Shown here piece after piece: positions 30,120-44,135 of a stretch of 64,000 nt of DNA. The notes under the pieces are model-generated. The model searched no databases, was not told where the DNA came from, and was given only the letters and a program-made list of their open reading frames with translations. Positions within the stretch are counted from its first letter, which is position 1. Each line of letters begins with the position of its first letter. A program made the translations under genes and the position numbers. Source of the DNA: Undaria pinnatifida. Its lineage: Eukaryota > Sar > Phaeophyceae > Laminariales > Alariaceae. Location of the stretch: NCBI GenBank assembly GCA_012845835.1, contig JABAKD010000013.1, positions 13,198,348-13,262,347 on the forward strand, written 5' to 3'.

Positions 30120-33100
30120 ACTGGCGACGTCGTAGCAGTGAACGTGTCGACCTTGGGCTTCGTGACCTTCTCCCCGGTGTTCTTCTCTCCTCAAGGCAAG
30201 CTCTTTTCGGCTTGCACAGCTTTGCATTTTACTTTTCCCGTTTTTTTTGGTAGTTTTTATTTTTTACTTTTTTTGCTTTTCCTCTCGTATTTTAACATAC
30301 TCCCTTTCATCCAGTAGCGAACTTGGTTATCTGTTTGTCTCCTATCCGCAAACCACGGGCCTCTCCAGGCCTCTACTATGCGACGGACTTGTTGAGTCTG
30401 CAGCTACCACGGCTTTGCGCAGCAGTTTTTCGAAATATTGTCTTCCCGTGCTCTCTCTTCGTGGGACACTACTATGACAATCGAACGAAGAAAATGCTCC
30501 CCTATTTTTGTTTTGGTGCTATGGTCTATTCAGTTGTCTTCACCTCTTTTCCACTCCAAAAGCGTTCCCACTCTAATTCCCAGTGGTTCGTTCCAACGTT
30601 GGGAGTCCTGTCCAGACGAATACCCCGCCAGGTTCTCGTAATAAAACCTTGTGGGAAATTTCGCAGTTGGACCCCTGTGAGCTGTTTGCACTCGACTAAT
30701 TCGAGTGGCCGGCTCCGTTGCACCACACCTTACAACTGTACCGTGTCGTTACGGAATAGGGGTACATGTGCAATAGTTTGCCCTACCACACCCCCCCGAG
30801 TCCGAGTTGCGCGCTTCGGATGAAGGCAATAACTCGCCCTTGTTCTCTCTCCTACTTTTGGCCATCCCCCCGCATTTCTGCTAATAATCTATACGGAGTA
30901 TTATAGACACAGCAGGCCTGCAGTAGTGCGTGACTATTTTTTGGGTTTCGTTTTTTAGCTGAACCATGTATAGGTTTTGGTTTCTTGGCATATTTTTACC
31001 AGGTACCAGCACGCTGTGTGCTGTAACCTTTCGAGCAGTGCATCTCTGACCTATGAGACACTACACCTTTATGTGGGTTCGCTCACAGTACGGCTCATCT
31101 ACTCGTATAGGCCCACCACCAGCGGTGCGCGACGCCTGTAGCTGTACTACTGCTGTGTTGGCTCTTTCAGCGAGCAGTAGTGCACGTCCGCGACTACTTT
31201 CACTAGTGTTCGTTCTGGTAATCTTCTATCTGGCTTTGATGAAACCTTCGAAACATTTCGTTTTGCCTTTTAACGGAAGTTTTGAAACATCTTGTTCGTG
31301 AGATGGAGACTAGTAAGTGTGAGATGGAAACTAGCACCAAGCACCAAGCGTCTTTGTGGTGCGCTGCTGTTGTTGTCTAACATTGCTATAACATACGCGC
31401 TCTCCTAGATACCAGTACTACCTGGTCTGAGTTTTATTTTTCTTCATGCACTCTTTTGCTTATGTATCGTAGGTACGTATCATACACTGGTATCGAATAC
31501 GGCAAACACTTGTCCTTCGTGCCTTTTTCTTGTTGGCAGGTTTTGGTCCTATGGTACATATCGATATGACACGTACGTGATGACAACACCATCAGAACGT
31601 TCTGCGATCTCCGGAACGTTCGTATGGATCCCAACCATCTATTAATAGCCCCCTGCGGAAACAGCGTGCTACGGTTGGAATAACAAACTCACAGCTGACG
31701 CCCTTGAAAATTAGTTATCAAATACCATGGATAGCGTATTCGAATCTGTGTGCAATTCTTACCAGCTTTATGACATACGGTACAGGGCTCTATGTTGCCG
31801 TTTGTCACCATGCTGTTTAGCGTACACTTTGTACATTTTGGCCATTGCATCGCATCCACGCTGTCAAAATTTGACAAAATACTGCTGTAGTACGTGTATC
31901 TCGCCAGCCTTCTGTCATACACAGGCTTTATGCTGCCTTAATTTGTCAGGATACTAGTGTCATATGTGAATTCCGTCGGTTTTGTCTCACGCACGGCCCC
32001 TTATGCTGCTCACATCATCCGAAATGCTGCAGTGACCGTGTCTCTTACTTACCAGTTTTAAGCTATATATGGGCTCTATCATGCCCATATGCATCTGCTG
32101 TAAGAGCATTTTGCCAGTATATTTGTCGTGCCCGAGCTCTACGCTGTCTAATATTGGATTATCCCCCCCCCCCCCCGCGTTCGGCCAGCTTTTTACGCCA
32201 TAACAAAAGCAGGCTCTACGCTAACATTTTTTTTTCTTTTGCGACAAAAAGCATCAAAGTCCCTCGCATCTGCCCCATCTCGTATGATGAAGTGGAGTAG
32301 ACGCTGCTCAGATTAGCCCAATTATTGTCACCCGACCGAGTTTACTTTTCCCCGTTTCTGGTGATATAGGGTAGATGATGCCCAAATTTCAACGCATTTT
32401 CCGCTTCAATTTTACGATAACGCAGGGTCTATTCTGCTCAAAATTGTGACGTTGCTGCGCAAGCTTGAAAGTCAACAACTGTTTCTTTTTTTTACTTTTC
32501 ATTTTTTTGGTTTGAAGGCATTCATTTCTTCTGTTAGTTGCTTGACAATAATTTTGCGAGTGACCACGGGAAATGCCCCCCCTCCGTTTCTAAGCCGCAC
32601 GTGTTGCTTTCATCATGCTGGCGCACATCTCGTCTTGCAAAAATGGTCGTGCAACCATGATCGTCTTGTCACGAGCATCAACACGCGCTGCACATTATGT
32701 TGACTTACACAATTAATTGACAATGATTGTGCTCTGTCACGGTGCATTATTTTTTTTTAGGGGTTTCAACCCCAGAATGCGCGAACGGCGGTATTACATG
32801 CCGAACATCCCACTATATCATATTGGTACTATTTTATAAAATCCTCTCACGGTGCACTGTGTTCTATTTGGAAACCTCTGTGAGGGTGGAGACTCAACGT
32901 GTCACGAGCCTCGTCAATACGCTCAATACCCCACGCGTGTTTGAGCTATTTTTATGAGGCTTACGTTTTTGCTGTTACGCACCCCCGACCTGATGCAGCG
33001 TTGGAGTGACCCGAACTGTATTAGGATCGTGCTTGAGCAAAAATACGGTTGAGTAAAACTGCACCCCGAGTGCGTCACGCTCCGAGTGCCATCTCTCTCC

Positions 33101-33290
33101 CTGTTTCACGAGTATCCTACGTGTGTTACACGGAACCCCCCCCGGTACTTTTATAAACAGTGCACCCCTGAAGTATACCGTCATTTTTAGGTCCGGATTT
33201 TTGCTTCGGAAACCTCAAACATAGCTTAGGTTATCGACGGGTACAAGAGGTACACATATTTTCCGTGTTGTAAGGTCTGATTTTGTTTTG
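30120..33290 (+). other. D interior, segment 1: leader and T-rich degenerate repeats
   Basis: After the primer site come short ORFs without similarity. From about 31750 to 32450 phrases such as GGCTCTATGTTGCC, GGCTTTATGCTGCC and GGCTCTACGCTAAC recur about every 100-130 bp, suggesting an old tandem array. A C-run lies near 32164-32177. Confidence 0.6.
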
Positions 33291-36200
33291 TTTTCGACTG
33301 GATAACTCGGTGGTTCTAACCATCTCCCGAGCACCACGCTCCTCCCCCGGGAATATCTACAATCATCCATCACCCTCCGGTCTTCTTGGTGACGTTCGAA
33401 AACTACTGGTACTGCATCCAACCCCTCTACTCCGGTGCGTGCGATACCTCCCTATCCATTCCGGACCAACATGGATCCCCCCCCAACCTTCGCGGTAAGT
33501 CCCGCACCAACCAGGACCCAACCCCTAAACCCTCACAATGAACAGTGTGCTTGGCGTTCTTCTCCTGCTGTAGCCATGGGTGGTACAGTAACAGTGAAGG
33601 ACCTTGTCATCCTGTTCCAATAAAATCGAAATAATGCCCGGAGCGCATTTTTGCGGCCAGGGTCGTTGACGGCATTTCCACCACCGCCACTGACCCCGAC
33701 CCATTTCAGTCAAACCGGATCCCTCGACGTTTGGTACGGCCACCTTACACGCCGAGACTAGGAGGACGGATCTCTCTACGAGAGACGCCCACCTGGTGCG
33801 ACTGCGATTTTGTTTTAGCGCCTGAGGGCAAGAGGTTATTTTTTTTCCCGTGGGGGAGCACAACAACGCCGCAAGTACAGCGACGACTACCACAGCGTGT
33901 ATCGCCGAAGCGGCACCCATCAGGCCAGTGCCGCGGTGGTTACCGAATATCATGCCACCGCGACTGCAGCCCTTTGTGCCCCACCCCCCCCCATCTGAGC
34001 CACGACTACCGTCCCAACCGACACGTTGCTGCTCACATCCCAACCCCGGCTCCCATAGCCGCCCACCCCACGCGGCTGCGTCTATCACCACAACGGTGCA
34101 AAATCGCCCGCCCATCACCGCGCTTACCCCCCTGCGCCCAATCGCCCCTGCTTTTGTTTGCTGACACTTGCTCACAACTGCATCCGGCACGCCCACGGTC
34201 TCGACCGGGCGGCACCCAAAGGCAACCTTGTCTGCGGTAAAATATTTTTCGGTTATTGACCACGTCGTGACTACCCAACTACGACTAATGTCGGCATCGT
34301 TAGACGGTCCGTCTGCGGTAATCTGCCGGTTCGATCGATTTCCTTGAAATTCCGACCCCCCTCCCGCCGCTACTATAGTTGTCAAAACGGCCACAGAGCC
34401 GCCAAACCAACTTTGTTGCTGCATCGCCCAACACGCCTCCAAGCCCCAGCACCCACCTCCCGTGAACCCACGGCTTGAAAACGCCGCACACGCCCTTCGC
34501 AACCAGCCCCCAAAAACGCCGCACGCACCCCCCCGCATCACCTTCCGCTTGGGTCAAGACCACCGTTCTTCTCCGACTACCACCTACGCCACCATTCTTC
34601 TCCGCCTACCACCTACATCACCGATATTGACCGTTGTAACAGCGACAGCAAGGTCGCCCAACGACGCAGACGCCATCCTATCCGTAGTGGCCGCGACGGC
34701 GGTCGCGACCACCCGGATTGTGACGCCCACGACGCCTGCGTCTGACTCACGAACCGCAAAAAGTGGTGGCTCGCAACCACCACATATTGCGATACGGGAC
34801 ACAACCTGCGACGAGCATCATTATCAACTACCTGGCCATCGAGTACCACTTCGCTGGCTTTCGGGCGTTCTCCTTGACGTCTGCATCGTGCCGGCGGCAC
34901 TCTCCCACTGTAGCAACACCGCTACGCCTCTGGTGCGCTCAACCCAGGTATGGGCATACTTCAGGATATTGGTTTTTACTTTTGGTATTTGCGGAAACGC
35001 GCGGACCGTAAACCCGGCGCTATTACCCGGCAATAACCCGCGACAACCAACGCCGCTCGTTATAATTGCCGTGACACCTATTTTTTGGGTCGAAAGCGCC
35101 ATGATCGCCTTTCTTCCTCGGGAAACTGCTGCGACAACGACGACAACATCGACAGCAACAGCGTGGCCGGCCGATACCCATTGCGGCAAAAAAAAAAATC
35201 CCTGGACGCTACACGCTGATCAATCGATACAGCACTACCAGCGCCAGGCCATCTAATTGCGGGACGAGGTTCCAGCTCCAACTTTCAAAGAACGAGCTCC
35301 ACCGACGCCCCCGCCCCCCAACAATCTACCTCCCCCGCCCAGCCCCATACATGCGATATCGCTTGTCCAAGCCTGATCCCCTTGTTCTAGCGATGGTCTT
35401 GAGGTGTGGGTACGAGGAGGCCAAGACGTCGAGCCCTACTGGGATGCTCCACTCGACGCCTTCTACCGATGAGCAACGCTACTTGCCGAAGACCACGGCT
35501 ACCAGCGGTTCCGGACTACAGCACGAAACTTCTGCTTCCAATTCCGGGCCATCGCATCCTGAGCCCGCCTCGCCTATTTATCGGCGGCTCCACCCGCGCT
35601 CATCCTAGGACGTGCGCGTTTTTCAGTGACAACGTTGGGCCCGCGAACGACGGAGTCCCACTCGCTGCCACGGTGTTGACAGCACCACTGCCCCTGGGCC
35701 CAAGGGACAGTCCCGTCATGACGACGGAAGACTCGCGATCATAGTTGACCAGGACATGCCCTGAGCCCCCTGCCCCGTCTTCCCCGCAACCCTCGTGGAT
35801 TGCGTGGACACGGACCACAGGTACGGCATTTCCTAGCGAGTTCTATCCTGCCCATCCAACGCCGCTTGGAGACAGGACCCCCAGGGTATCTTCGCCCCGC
35901 TCCTTTAAACGCAACCCACGGAGACCCTCCCAGAGCCTCGGTTATGCAATACCGAGACTCCCTTTGCGATCACGTTAACCCAGCCGCGCATGTTCTCTAG
36001 ATCAGCCAGCTGCACCCTCGCCATCGCCACGCGACAGTCTTACAGACAGCCGCAACTGACCACTGCTTGGCGGCTCACCGCAGCCAGCCTACACCGGACT
36101 ACCTCTTCTGGGATGTTCAACCTTTAGCAGTGCCACCCTCTTCTAGGTTCTTCTTCTACGGTTTTTTCTTATCACCGTGTGGAGTAGTTTCCGACATCGC

Positions 36201-39200
36201 CCGATACCGACATTTTGAGCGACACCACGACCACTAAGCTTTCCCGGCTTCGACCAAGTATCGGAACCGTTTCCTACGACAAGCCATGGACATTGGTTCC
36301 GAGACCGACATACGCCGGAGCTCCCCCTTTCTTACCTACCTGGGACAACGGTTCCGAGGCCGACAAACGCCGGAACCTATTCCCGTACCACCCCCCAACG
36401 ACCCTCGACATCCACCACCGCCCTCCCAGTTCGTATCTCTAGCTTCGGCAACGGTACACCCGAGACTGGCAATCCCATCCATAGGCAGGAGCAATAACCG
36501 CTTTATTCGGTTGGCAGCCGCCTTTTCCCCTAACCAGCCGCGTTGCAAACGAGTCATCCCCTTTCGGTCTCGGCATTTCTCGCCGAACCCTCCTACTACC
36601 GACCTCGTTCCGACCCTTTCCAACGCGACAGAACAACTCTGCCGCGCCCCTCCCTTCAACGCGACCGGTTTCCACAGAACACCTCTGTCCCGGCCCCCTC
36701 CATTGCCACCGAGGCGCACCTGCCGAATTCCCCAAGCCGTTCTCCACCCCGACGTGTTACCACAGAGCCGCCTTGCTCTCCCCCGACCCTCTGGAGAAAG
36801 CAACCGCTCTCCCACTCAAGGTCTGGTTAGTTCTCATTTCAACAATGGACCCCCTACCGCCCCCCTTTTCACGGCTACCCTGACCCAAACCATCCCACCT
36901 ATACCAGGCCTACAACGGTACCTCCCGGCCAGCTTTTCCGTTAGCCCACCAGCGTGCCCTGGTTTCCCGCAACCACAACAAGCCCGCGGTTTATCGCTCC
37001 CGACCCAGCTCTTTAGCTACTCCTTCATTAACCGGATCCTTGCCACCAACGGCCCTTCAGCTTTCCTCCACGACACAACCACGGACGACCCCGACTGATT
37101 CTGCTTCCGTTGCCAGTAAACACCGAACAGTTCCCCTCCAACCCAACGATCGCGAATCCCCATCCGACACCAATACCGCCACCCCCCTTTTGCCTCAATA
37201 ACCCTGTAGGTTCACCACCTGAACCTAGGCAACCCCTACCCGTCCCTGAAGGCATATCTGTGACGCCACTGTCGCCACCCCCCCCCTACCCTAACATTCC
37301 TATAGGTTTACCATCTGAACCTGTGGTTTTGTTCCTTTCCGGTTATGACCTCTCCGAGCCGAGCATCGGCTTGGGTGGGCTCGTTCCCCCGTCCCTTCCA
37401 ACCCACCACTACATCCCGCCGCTCCCATCTTCTGAGTTGGAGCTAAATGTTTTTTCCGGGTATGAGCGTTTCGAACCGACTATCGGTTTGGGTGGGCTCG
37501 CTACCTCTCCTCTACGACCCACCTCTACCATTCCACCGCCCTCTTTTTCCGAGTTTGTTATTTTTTTTTTCCCCGGGCTCAGAAACCTCCCGATCCTGGT
37601 ACGTACGGGACCTTTTTAGCCAGAAATCGGGCCCTTCCACGGCCTCTCCGCTGCCCACGTCGACCGATGCGAGCATTCCATCCCGGGTATCGTTTTGGGT
37701 GGGCTAGTTCCCCCTCCCCTTCGACCCACCATCACTACCCGCCCCCATCCACCGGCGACGCGCAAACCGCGCACCCTTCCTGTTAGGCATTGACTTGGGT
37801 GGGCTCAAACCCCCTCCCTCCTGCCCCATGCACCACGTTTCGCTGGAAATACTTTCGGCAAACTCACCGTTGCGGACCATACCAAAACAATCCGTCGACC
37901 CCTTCTCCGCGCCAAAACCTCCGTCGGGTCTATTTCGGCCCATGACATCGCCTTCGGTTCGCTAGCCAGCTCCGAGAAAGGCGCCGAGGACGCTGGCGCT
38001 CCTCCTGGATCGGCTTTCAGGCCGTCCTTCGTTCTCCCCAGCGCCCACCATTGGCGCATACCTTTTTGGCCCTTCTCATTCTTCGTCGGACCATTATTTT
38101 CCCGGAGCCGTCATCGCTCCACAGCCGTCGCTGGAAACTGTGGACTGCCCTTCCGACTACGGTTTTTCTCGCCAATACCTGTGGCTACACTTCCAAGATC
38201 ATCGAACGCCCCTCATCGCCGCGCGAACACCGCGACCAGAGCTCCATCGTCACCTGAGCTTCGTCGTCAGCTGAGCTTTGCCACCAGAGCTCCATCGTCA
38301 CCTGAGCTTCGTCGTCACCTGAGCTTTGCCACCAGAGCCTCGCGACCAGAGCTCCACCTTCAACGGAGTTCCACCTTTCACCTGAGCTCCATCGTCACCT
38401 GAGCTTCGCGACCAGAGCTCCACCTTTCACCTGAGCTCCACCTTCGTCTTCCGCGACTTCATCATTCGATGTCTTTCTCCTTCAAGCCACTACCAACGTC
38501 AAGGAAGCCTTTTCTTTTTTGGCCACTACAACCCGGCCCGGTATTGTCGCCACCATCTACTCCGACAATCTGGGAATTGTTTCACCGACTTCTGCAGCCA
38601 TGCACCGATGGGTCTGCCGCTTCAAACCGCTACCAACAGCGAGGCGCCCTCTTCCAGGCCACTACCACCAACTCCGGCGTCATCGTGCCGTCAGCGCCGA
38701 CCAGCTGGGACATATTTCGCCGACTCCTGCAGCCACCGCGCCGGTAGGTTTGCTCCTTCAGTCCGCTACTAACCGCCCCGGCATCACAGCCATCGCCGGC
38801 AACTTCGGGTCTTCTCTACCGCCTATTCCAGCAACCACGCCATTATCCTCGCCGCGTACAAAGCGAACTCCACCACCGCGAGAACCGCAGGCATCTCCAC
38901 AGGCCCACTTTAAAGGACTACTACAGCGTCAACGCTTGCGCCTACATGTACGCTGCGGACCACGCACATTCCACCACCGCGCACGCTATCCGCCACCTTC
39001 TTCAACCTACCATATTGAACTACTACAGCCTCGTCTTCTTCCGTCACAAGAGCCTCTACCGTATCTTCCGCGAACACCCCACCCTCACTGGTTCGTGCTC
39101 GGAGCTCTTCAACGCGTTTTACTGGACCATCATCCGTCTCCAGCGCTCCTACCACATCTTCCGCGAACACCACGACGTCACTGTCTCGCGATCGGAGCGC

Positions 39201-39440
39201 TGCAGCACACCCTAGTACGACCACCAGCCGCGTTCCATCGGATCTTTCTTCAAACCCTACACCACCCGGTTTCAGGATCAACCTACGGCGTCTCTACTGC
39301 ATATCTTCGCGGAGCACCATCTACGGACCGGCGTGCCTACAACGCCACGCGACAGGGATATCTGCAGCCAGGGTATTATCGCGTTGAATCGCACTTACCC
39401 GTTTGTCTTGTTGTCCCTCCCCCTTACCATGTTTCTTGAG
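33291..39440 (+). other. D interior, segment 2: C-rich tandem arrays
   Basis: Strongly C-rich on the + strand, giving long Pro-rich open frames in several phases. Local arrays: about 78 bp near 36290-36390; about 100 bp with TTGGGTGGGCTCG at 37373, 37488, 37698 and 37793; 15 and 45 bp with CCAGAGCTCCATCGTCACC at 38230-38440; about 115 bp at 38530-38760 and 38990-39210. No retroviral domain recognised in any frame. Confidence 0.6.
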
Positions 39441-42400
39441 TTCCTTCTTGAGTTTTTTTTTCATGGGATTTGTTTTGTGCGCATTGGCTTCTTGATTTTC
39501 TCTTTTGGGTTTGATTTTGTTGTTCAGTTAGTTTCAAGGTGCCCCTTCTTTGCCTTGACTCTTCGGGTAGTCACACTTTTGAACAGCACATATGTTCGCG
39601 TGCTTGTGTCGGTGTAATACCCTGACTTTTCGGGCTGTTCCATTTTTGACGAGCACATATGTTTGCGTGCTTGCGTCGTTGTGCCACCCTGGCCTTCCAG
39701 CCACGGATTTAGCTGGCCCCATTTTCGTAACCAGGCCGAAAAGTTTTGGTGGTTCCGTCTTCCTGTTTGCGCCGGTTTAACCTGCCCCGTTTTCGTAACT
39801 TGGCCCAAACCTGCCGTGTTTTCGTTTCCTTTCGTCGGTTTAGCGCACCCTTGATTCGCAGCGCCCGAAACCGCTGTGGTATTTTTTTTGTTGGCCTTTC
39901 TCTTGCTTTCTGCACTACGTACGAAATAGGTGCATATTTGGGCATCATATATGGCTCCAAACCTGCTGTGGTATGCCCATCTTGGCTCTTCTTCTGCCTT
40001 TTGCACTACGTACGTCATTGGTACTTATTGAGGCGTCATATTTGGATTCTTACCGCTATGGCATATATGTCTTAGCCCTTCCCCAACCCTTTTGCACTAC
40101 GTACATCATCCTTGAGGCGTCGTATTTGTTCTGTTACCACTGTGGTATACGTGGTATGTGCTCTGGCCCTTCCTCTATTTTTTGCACTGCACACGCCGTA
40201 GGTGCTTATTGAGGCGTGTTGCCCCCCTTGTTTGCGTCATATCGCCCTGCACAAGTCCCCTCTTCTCGATTGGACATCCAAGTGCTTTCGCGTATGTTTA
40301 CCCCGTTTTTTTTGTCACTTAGCTTCCGGTGGGAATGGCTCTATAGTAGGCCACATTTTCAGAGTTTCACGACATCAACGTTTTGCTAGTATTTCCGGGT
40401 CCGTCGTTTGTTCACGACCCCCCCCCTCTCTAGGCTTCTTTATAGTATCAACCCCCGAAACCATGGTAGTTTCGCTTGGTCCTTATTAGCCTGAACTTCG
40501 CTTGCACGCTGTGTATGCGCGCCGCTAGCATTATTAGAGTTGTACGTGACTTGCCCCCTCCCTCTGTCCGGCTTACGGTATCAGCCCGCGATATCGTAAT
40601 AGTTTCGCCTGATTCCTTCTCAGCCGAGATATCGTCTGCACCATGTGCGTGCTCTTTCGCAGAGTTTCTGAGCCCTGCGTTGCGTTAAGACCCCGTTTTT
40701 ACCGTTCTCACGGTATGGGTTGAAATTAATATCGTGTTAGCTCGGTTTTTCTATCTTGGTTTCCCCTCTCCCTGCACTATGTGCCGGATGGGAACGTACA
40801 CCCCCTCCTCTCGGCAGTGTGTGCGTTTTCGGAACGTATTTCCTCCCGACTCTGGCGTTCGTGAATTTTCGGAACCGATACCTTCCGCTTTCGCGTCCAT
40901 GCAACGCGGGTATTATTTGTTTTTGTTTTCTTGTTATTTCTGGGCACGTATGCTCTTTAGTGGTTATCGCCGTGCGCAGCTAGCGACCGACCGTAGTTGC
41001 CCTCTCTCCTTTCTTCTGGGAGAATTCGTGCGCGTATAAGCTTTGGACCTTACTGTCTCAGTACAATTTTACCTGGTAGGTACCGATATCGTCAGTAATA
41101 TTGCCTCGTGGCTCCCCAAAGTACTCCCTTACAGTCTGAGTATCATTGAGGCCCCAACAACGTTTGAACGTAGTAGTGTGCCTTCTGTCTTATTTGCCGC
41201 ATTCAAAGTATGGCTTTTGTTAGTTTTTCGGTGACCTTCATGGGCGCCCTGATCCTGAACTCGCGACCAAGTTGTTCTACTTTTCTACAGTGCGACGAGT
41301 GTTTGCCTTTGTGGTTTTGCTTCCGCCTTCTACCGCCTATGTAGCCTACCCACGTTTCGTGCATACCGACGAAACATGGCGTTTCCGAACCATGTCGAGG
41401 TTTTCCATCGTCTCGTGCCCACCGCGCCCTATGCGCTTGGTGACAACATGGATGCTTTCCGCGTTATTTCGCTTCGTTTTTCGCGAGGCATTACCTCCTC
41501 TCTTATTGTTGCTGTTGGACTTTCCTTGCCCCTTGGCATACTTCCTTTTTGTTGTTGGACATTTCTTGCTTCTTGGTATACTTCTTCCCACGACTGACGT
41601 CACTGCACTAGCCCCAGCCAATTGGTATTACGGCATTCCAGCTATTGCTACTGTCTATGGTCCCATGTTGTCGACCACTGGCTTCACATTGAGAGCCCCC
41701 TTAGGTTCCACGTTACCGGTCCCGTGCTGGCTCTCCAGCCCATCTGTCGGTTCTCTTTGGCCTCTGCCTTTTTGTTTGGTCGTATCAGCCGCCAAGAGCC
41801 CCTTGCTGTCGGGCTCCGTTCTTGCTTCGTAGCCAGCGGATCTATTTCCCTGGACCACTATTTCTTACCTTTTTTTTCTCGGCACCGCTGCCCCTACGGT
41901 CCAACGACACTGACCCCCGTTCTGGCTTTGCAGCCAATAGGTCTTGTTTCTCTCGACCACTTTTTCTTGTTTCTTTTTGGGATACCTGCCCATAGGGTTC
42001 AACTACACCGGCCTTAATCATGGGTTTACAGCCCGTCCTGACTGTGCAGTCCACAGGCCCTCCCCTCTTGGCCCCCGTTTTGCTCTTGGCTTGTTGGCGT
42101 AGTTGTCGCATCAGGCCCACGTTTTGACTCCAGTTTGGCTTCGCAGCCCATATAGGTCGTTCCCTGTTGACCCTCTTTCGTGTTGTTTTTTTTTTCGGCG
42201 AAATCGCTTTCGGAGGTATGCCTTCGCTACGTACCTAGTGTTGCTCGTTTTCTGAAAGCAGCCTTTCAAGGTCCTTTGCTATGGACCCTTCTTTTTGTCA
42301 GGCCGCAGTACGTTGCTATGACACGATTTGCCTATTTCCTGTTTTTCCCTGCATTTTTCTCGGTTACCTTTTTAGGGTTGCTCCACGTTAGAGACCCCGC

Positions 42401-43720
42401 GTTCCCGACGTATAGTACCCAGCTGCGGCTTTTCTTCATATTGTCTTCTCTGTTTCCTGCATTCTTTCTGGATCTAGACACTTTCAGCGCTGATTCGAGC
42501 TGAACGAGTATCCTCGTGTTGACCCCGTTTTTGGCTTGCTTTGTTATGGTTGAATAGCCTCGCTACGTTTGCTGGCATTGTTCCCGTTATTAGTTATCCT
42601 CTCAAGGTGTCATATGTCGACTCTCTTTCCGGCTTCCGATAGTGCCTTCCGTCTTTCTGGTGTCTACGATTCAGTTTCGTCCTTGTTTGCGTATAGCTTT
42701 GGCTAGGTGACCTCACCACATATTTCTTCCCGTTTTCATGGTACTGTATCCAGATAGCTTTCAAGGGTACTCCACGGTTGCCCCCCGGTTCAGCTTTCCG
42801 ACGTATCACACACGCCTCCAGTACCACCATTTTGGTGTTGTCTGTGCCACTGTTTTAGGTGTTGTCTTTCACTGCGTTTTCGCGATTTGTTTTGGTAGCC
42901 TCGGTTTTCCGTTCTACAATTCGACCAAGGGCCTTATGCTAGCCTCCTAGGTCCCACTTTACGGCCCCTGTGCTTTCGTTACACATCAGCGTACTGGTTA
43001 TTGATAGTTTTGCCTTTCGACCAATGGTCCCACGTCAGCCTCCCAGGTCCAACCTTGCGGACCCTGACATTATTTTAGGTACTGTTTTTTGCTTTCTCTT
43101 GCTTCATGCTTCAGGCTCTTTCTCTTCTGCCTTTCAATTAATGGCCCGACGCTTGCGTACTTCTTCGCGTCTTGGTTGTTTCTCTTTCACCGTCCAAGCG
43201 ATGGCCCCACGTCAGGTGTCCATGTCCAACGTAGCGGACTCTGATGTTCTGTTAGGCAGTGTTCCTTTATTTCTCTCTTGTCTTCCGGCAAATGGACCGA
43301 CCGCCCGCCCCTTCGGCACTACGCTTCAGGCCGTAAACTCGTCTGGCCTCCACAGCGTGACACGTGTTCCCTTCTTCTCTTCTGACTTGGTTTCCGCGTC
43401 TATACCTTCTTCTTTGGCCCCCTTCGCATCCTTGCGCTCAGTGGCCACGCCCTTCGTGTTTTCGTAGGCCGATTGCTACTGGTATACCGTAGATACATAC
43501 CCTTTCTCGAGCTCTCACGGTTGTGAGCTCCATCATAGGGTTGCATATCTTGCAATGAGGCGTTTAAGCCTCATTATTACGAGGTGTGGGGGAATCTATA
43601 GCCTCATTTTCGTTTGTTTCGAATAGCCGCATCTTCGATCCCCTTCCCAATTCTGGATGTTTTCTTGACATCCTTTGATTGGCAGGTGACCTGCATCTAC
43701 GACTATTCAGGGTGGCCTAG
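39441..43720 (+). other. D interior, segment 3: T-rich tandem arrays
   Basis: Two 86-bp units at 39535-39705 (GAGCACATATGTTTGCGTGC), four units of about 92 bp with TTGCACTACGTAC at 39908, 40002, 40091 and 40181, and looser arrays after that. The last kilobase (about 42670-43720) is the part kept in the deleted relative, so it probably holds cis-acting 3' signals. Confidence 0.6.
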
Positions 43721-44135
43721 TGTAATGGAGTGCCCTCCGTAGAAGGATAGCTTTATAGATTCGACGTGAAGCCATGTCATGGTTGAGGTGAAACCATGTG
43801 ACATTAGATGTCACATTCACGTCAAGGCCATCATAGATGGGCGATAATGTAGGTGACGATGATGGGACAAGCAGGACGCCCCACATCTCACTACCTGCTC
43901 TACCTGCTCTACCTGCTCTACCTGCTCTACCTGCTCTACCTGCTCTACCCAGCCCTATCGTGGCTAGGCCTGTGTTGTCTGTCTTTGAGAGTCCAATGAA
44001 GAGGAAATAATGTATAAGCTTTTGAGTCTATCCAGCGAGCCATGAGGAGAGACCAAACAAGGGCACCGGAACCCATGAGGAGCACGCTTCCCAACACCGA
44101 CCAACCACGCATCCCCCACTCGGAGTACCACAACA
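43721..44135 (+). repeat. D 3' LTR
   Basis: Same 415 bp as 29705-30119. Followed by TCCG and the right half of TRIM copy 3. Confidence 0.92.

Larger units (their letters stand above)
29705..44135 (+). mobile_element. Element D: 14.4-kb non-autonomous LTR retroelement
   Basis: Bounded by 415-bp direct repeats (29705-30119 and 43721-44135), each TGTAATGG ... CCACAACA, that read as identical. TCCG flanks both sides (29701-29704, 44136-44139), a likely target duplication. The two flanks are the halves of one TRIM element, which proves the whole block is one insertion. A primer-site candidate TGGCGACGTCGTAGCAG starts at 30122. The sequence before the 3' LTR (CAGGGTGGCCTAG) is a poor purine tract. 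I found no gag, protease, integrase or RT motif; the interior is degenerate tandem repeat. It fits the class called LARD (large non-coding LTR derivative). Identical LTRs imply recent insertion. Confidence 0.88.

Noticed and set aside
33525-34541. 338-codon minus-strand frame in element D
   Set aside because: Opposite strand of the C-rich arrays, Gly/Val/Arg-biased, no domain recognised; open only because of composition.
36286-37098. 270-codon Pro-rich frame in element D
   Set aside because: Several overlapping frames are equally open here and the text follows the tandem repeats; not called as a protein, though noted as a finding.
38519-39439. 306-codon frame in element D
   Set aside because: Same reasoning; repeats such as LLPHLPRTP reflect the 115-bp array. 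No gag or pol motif.
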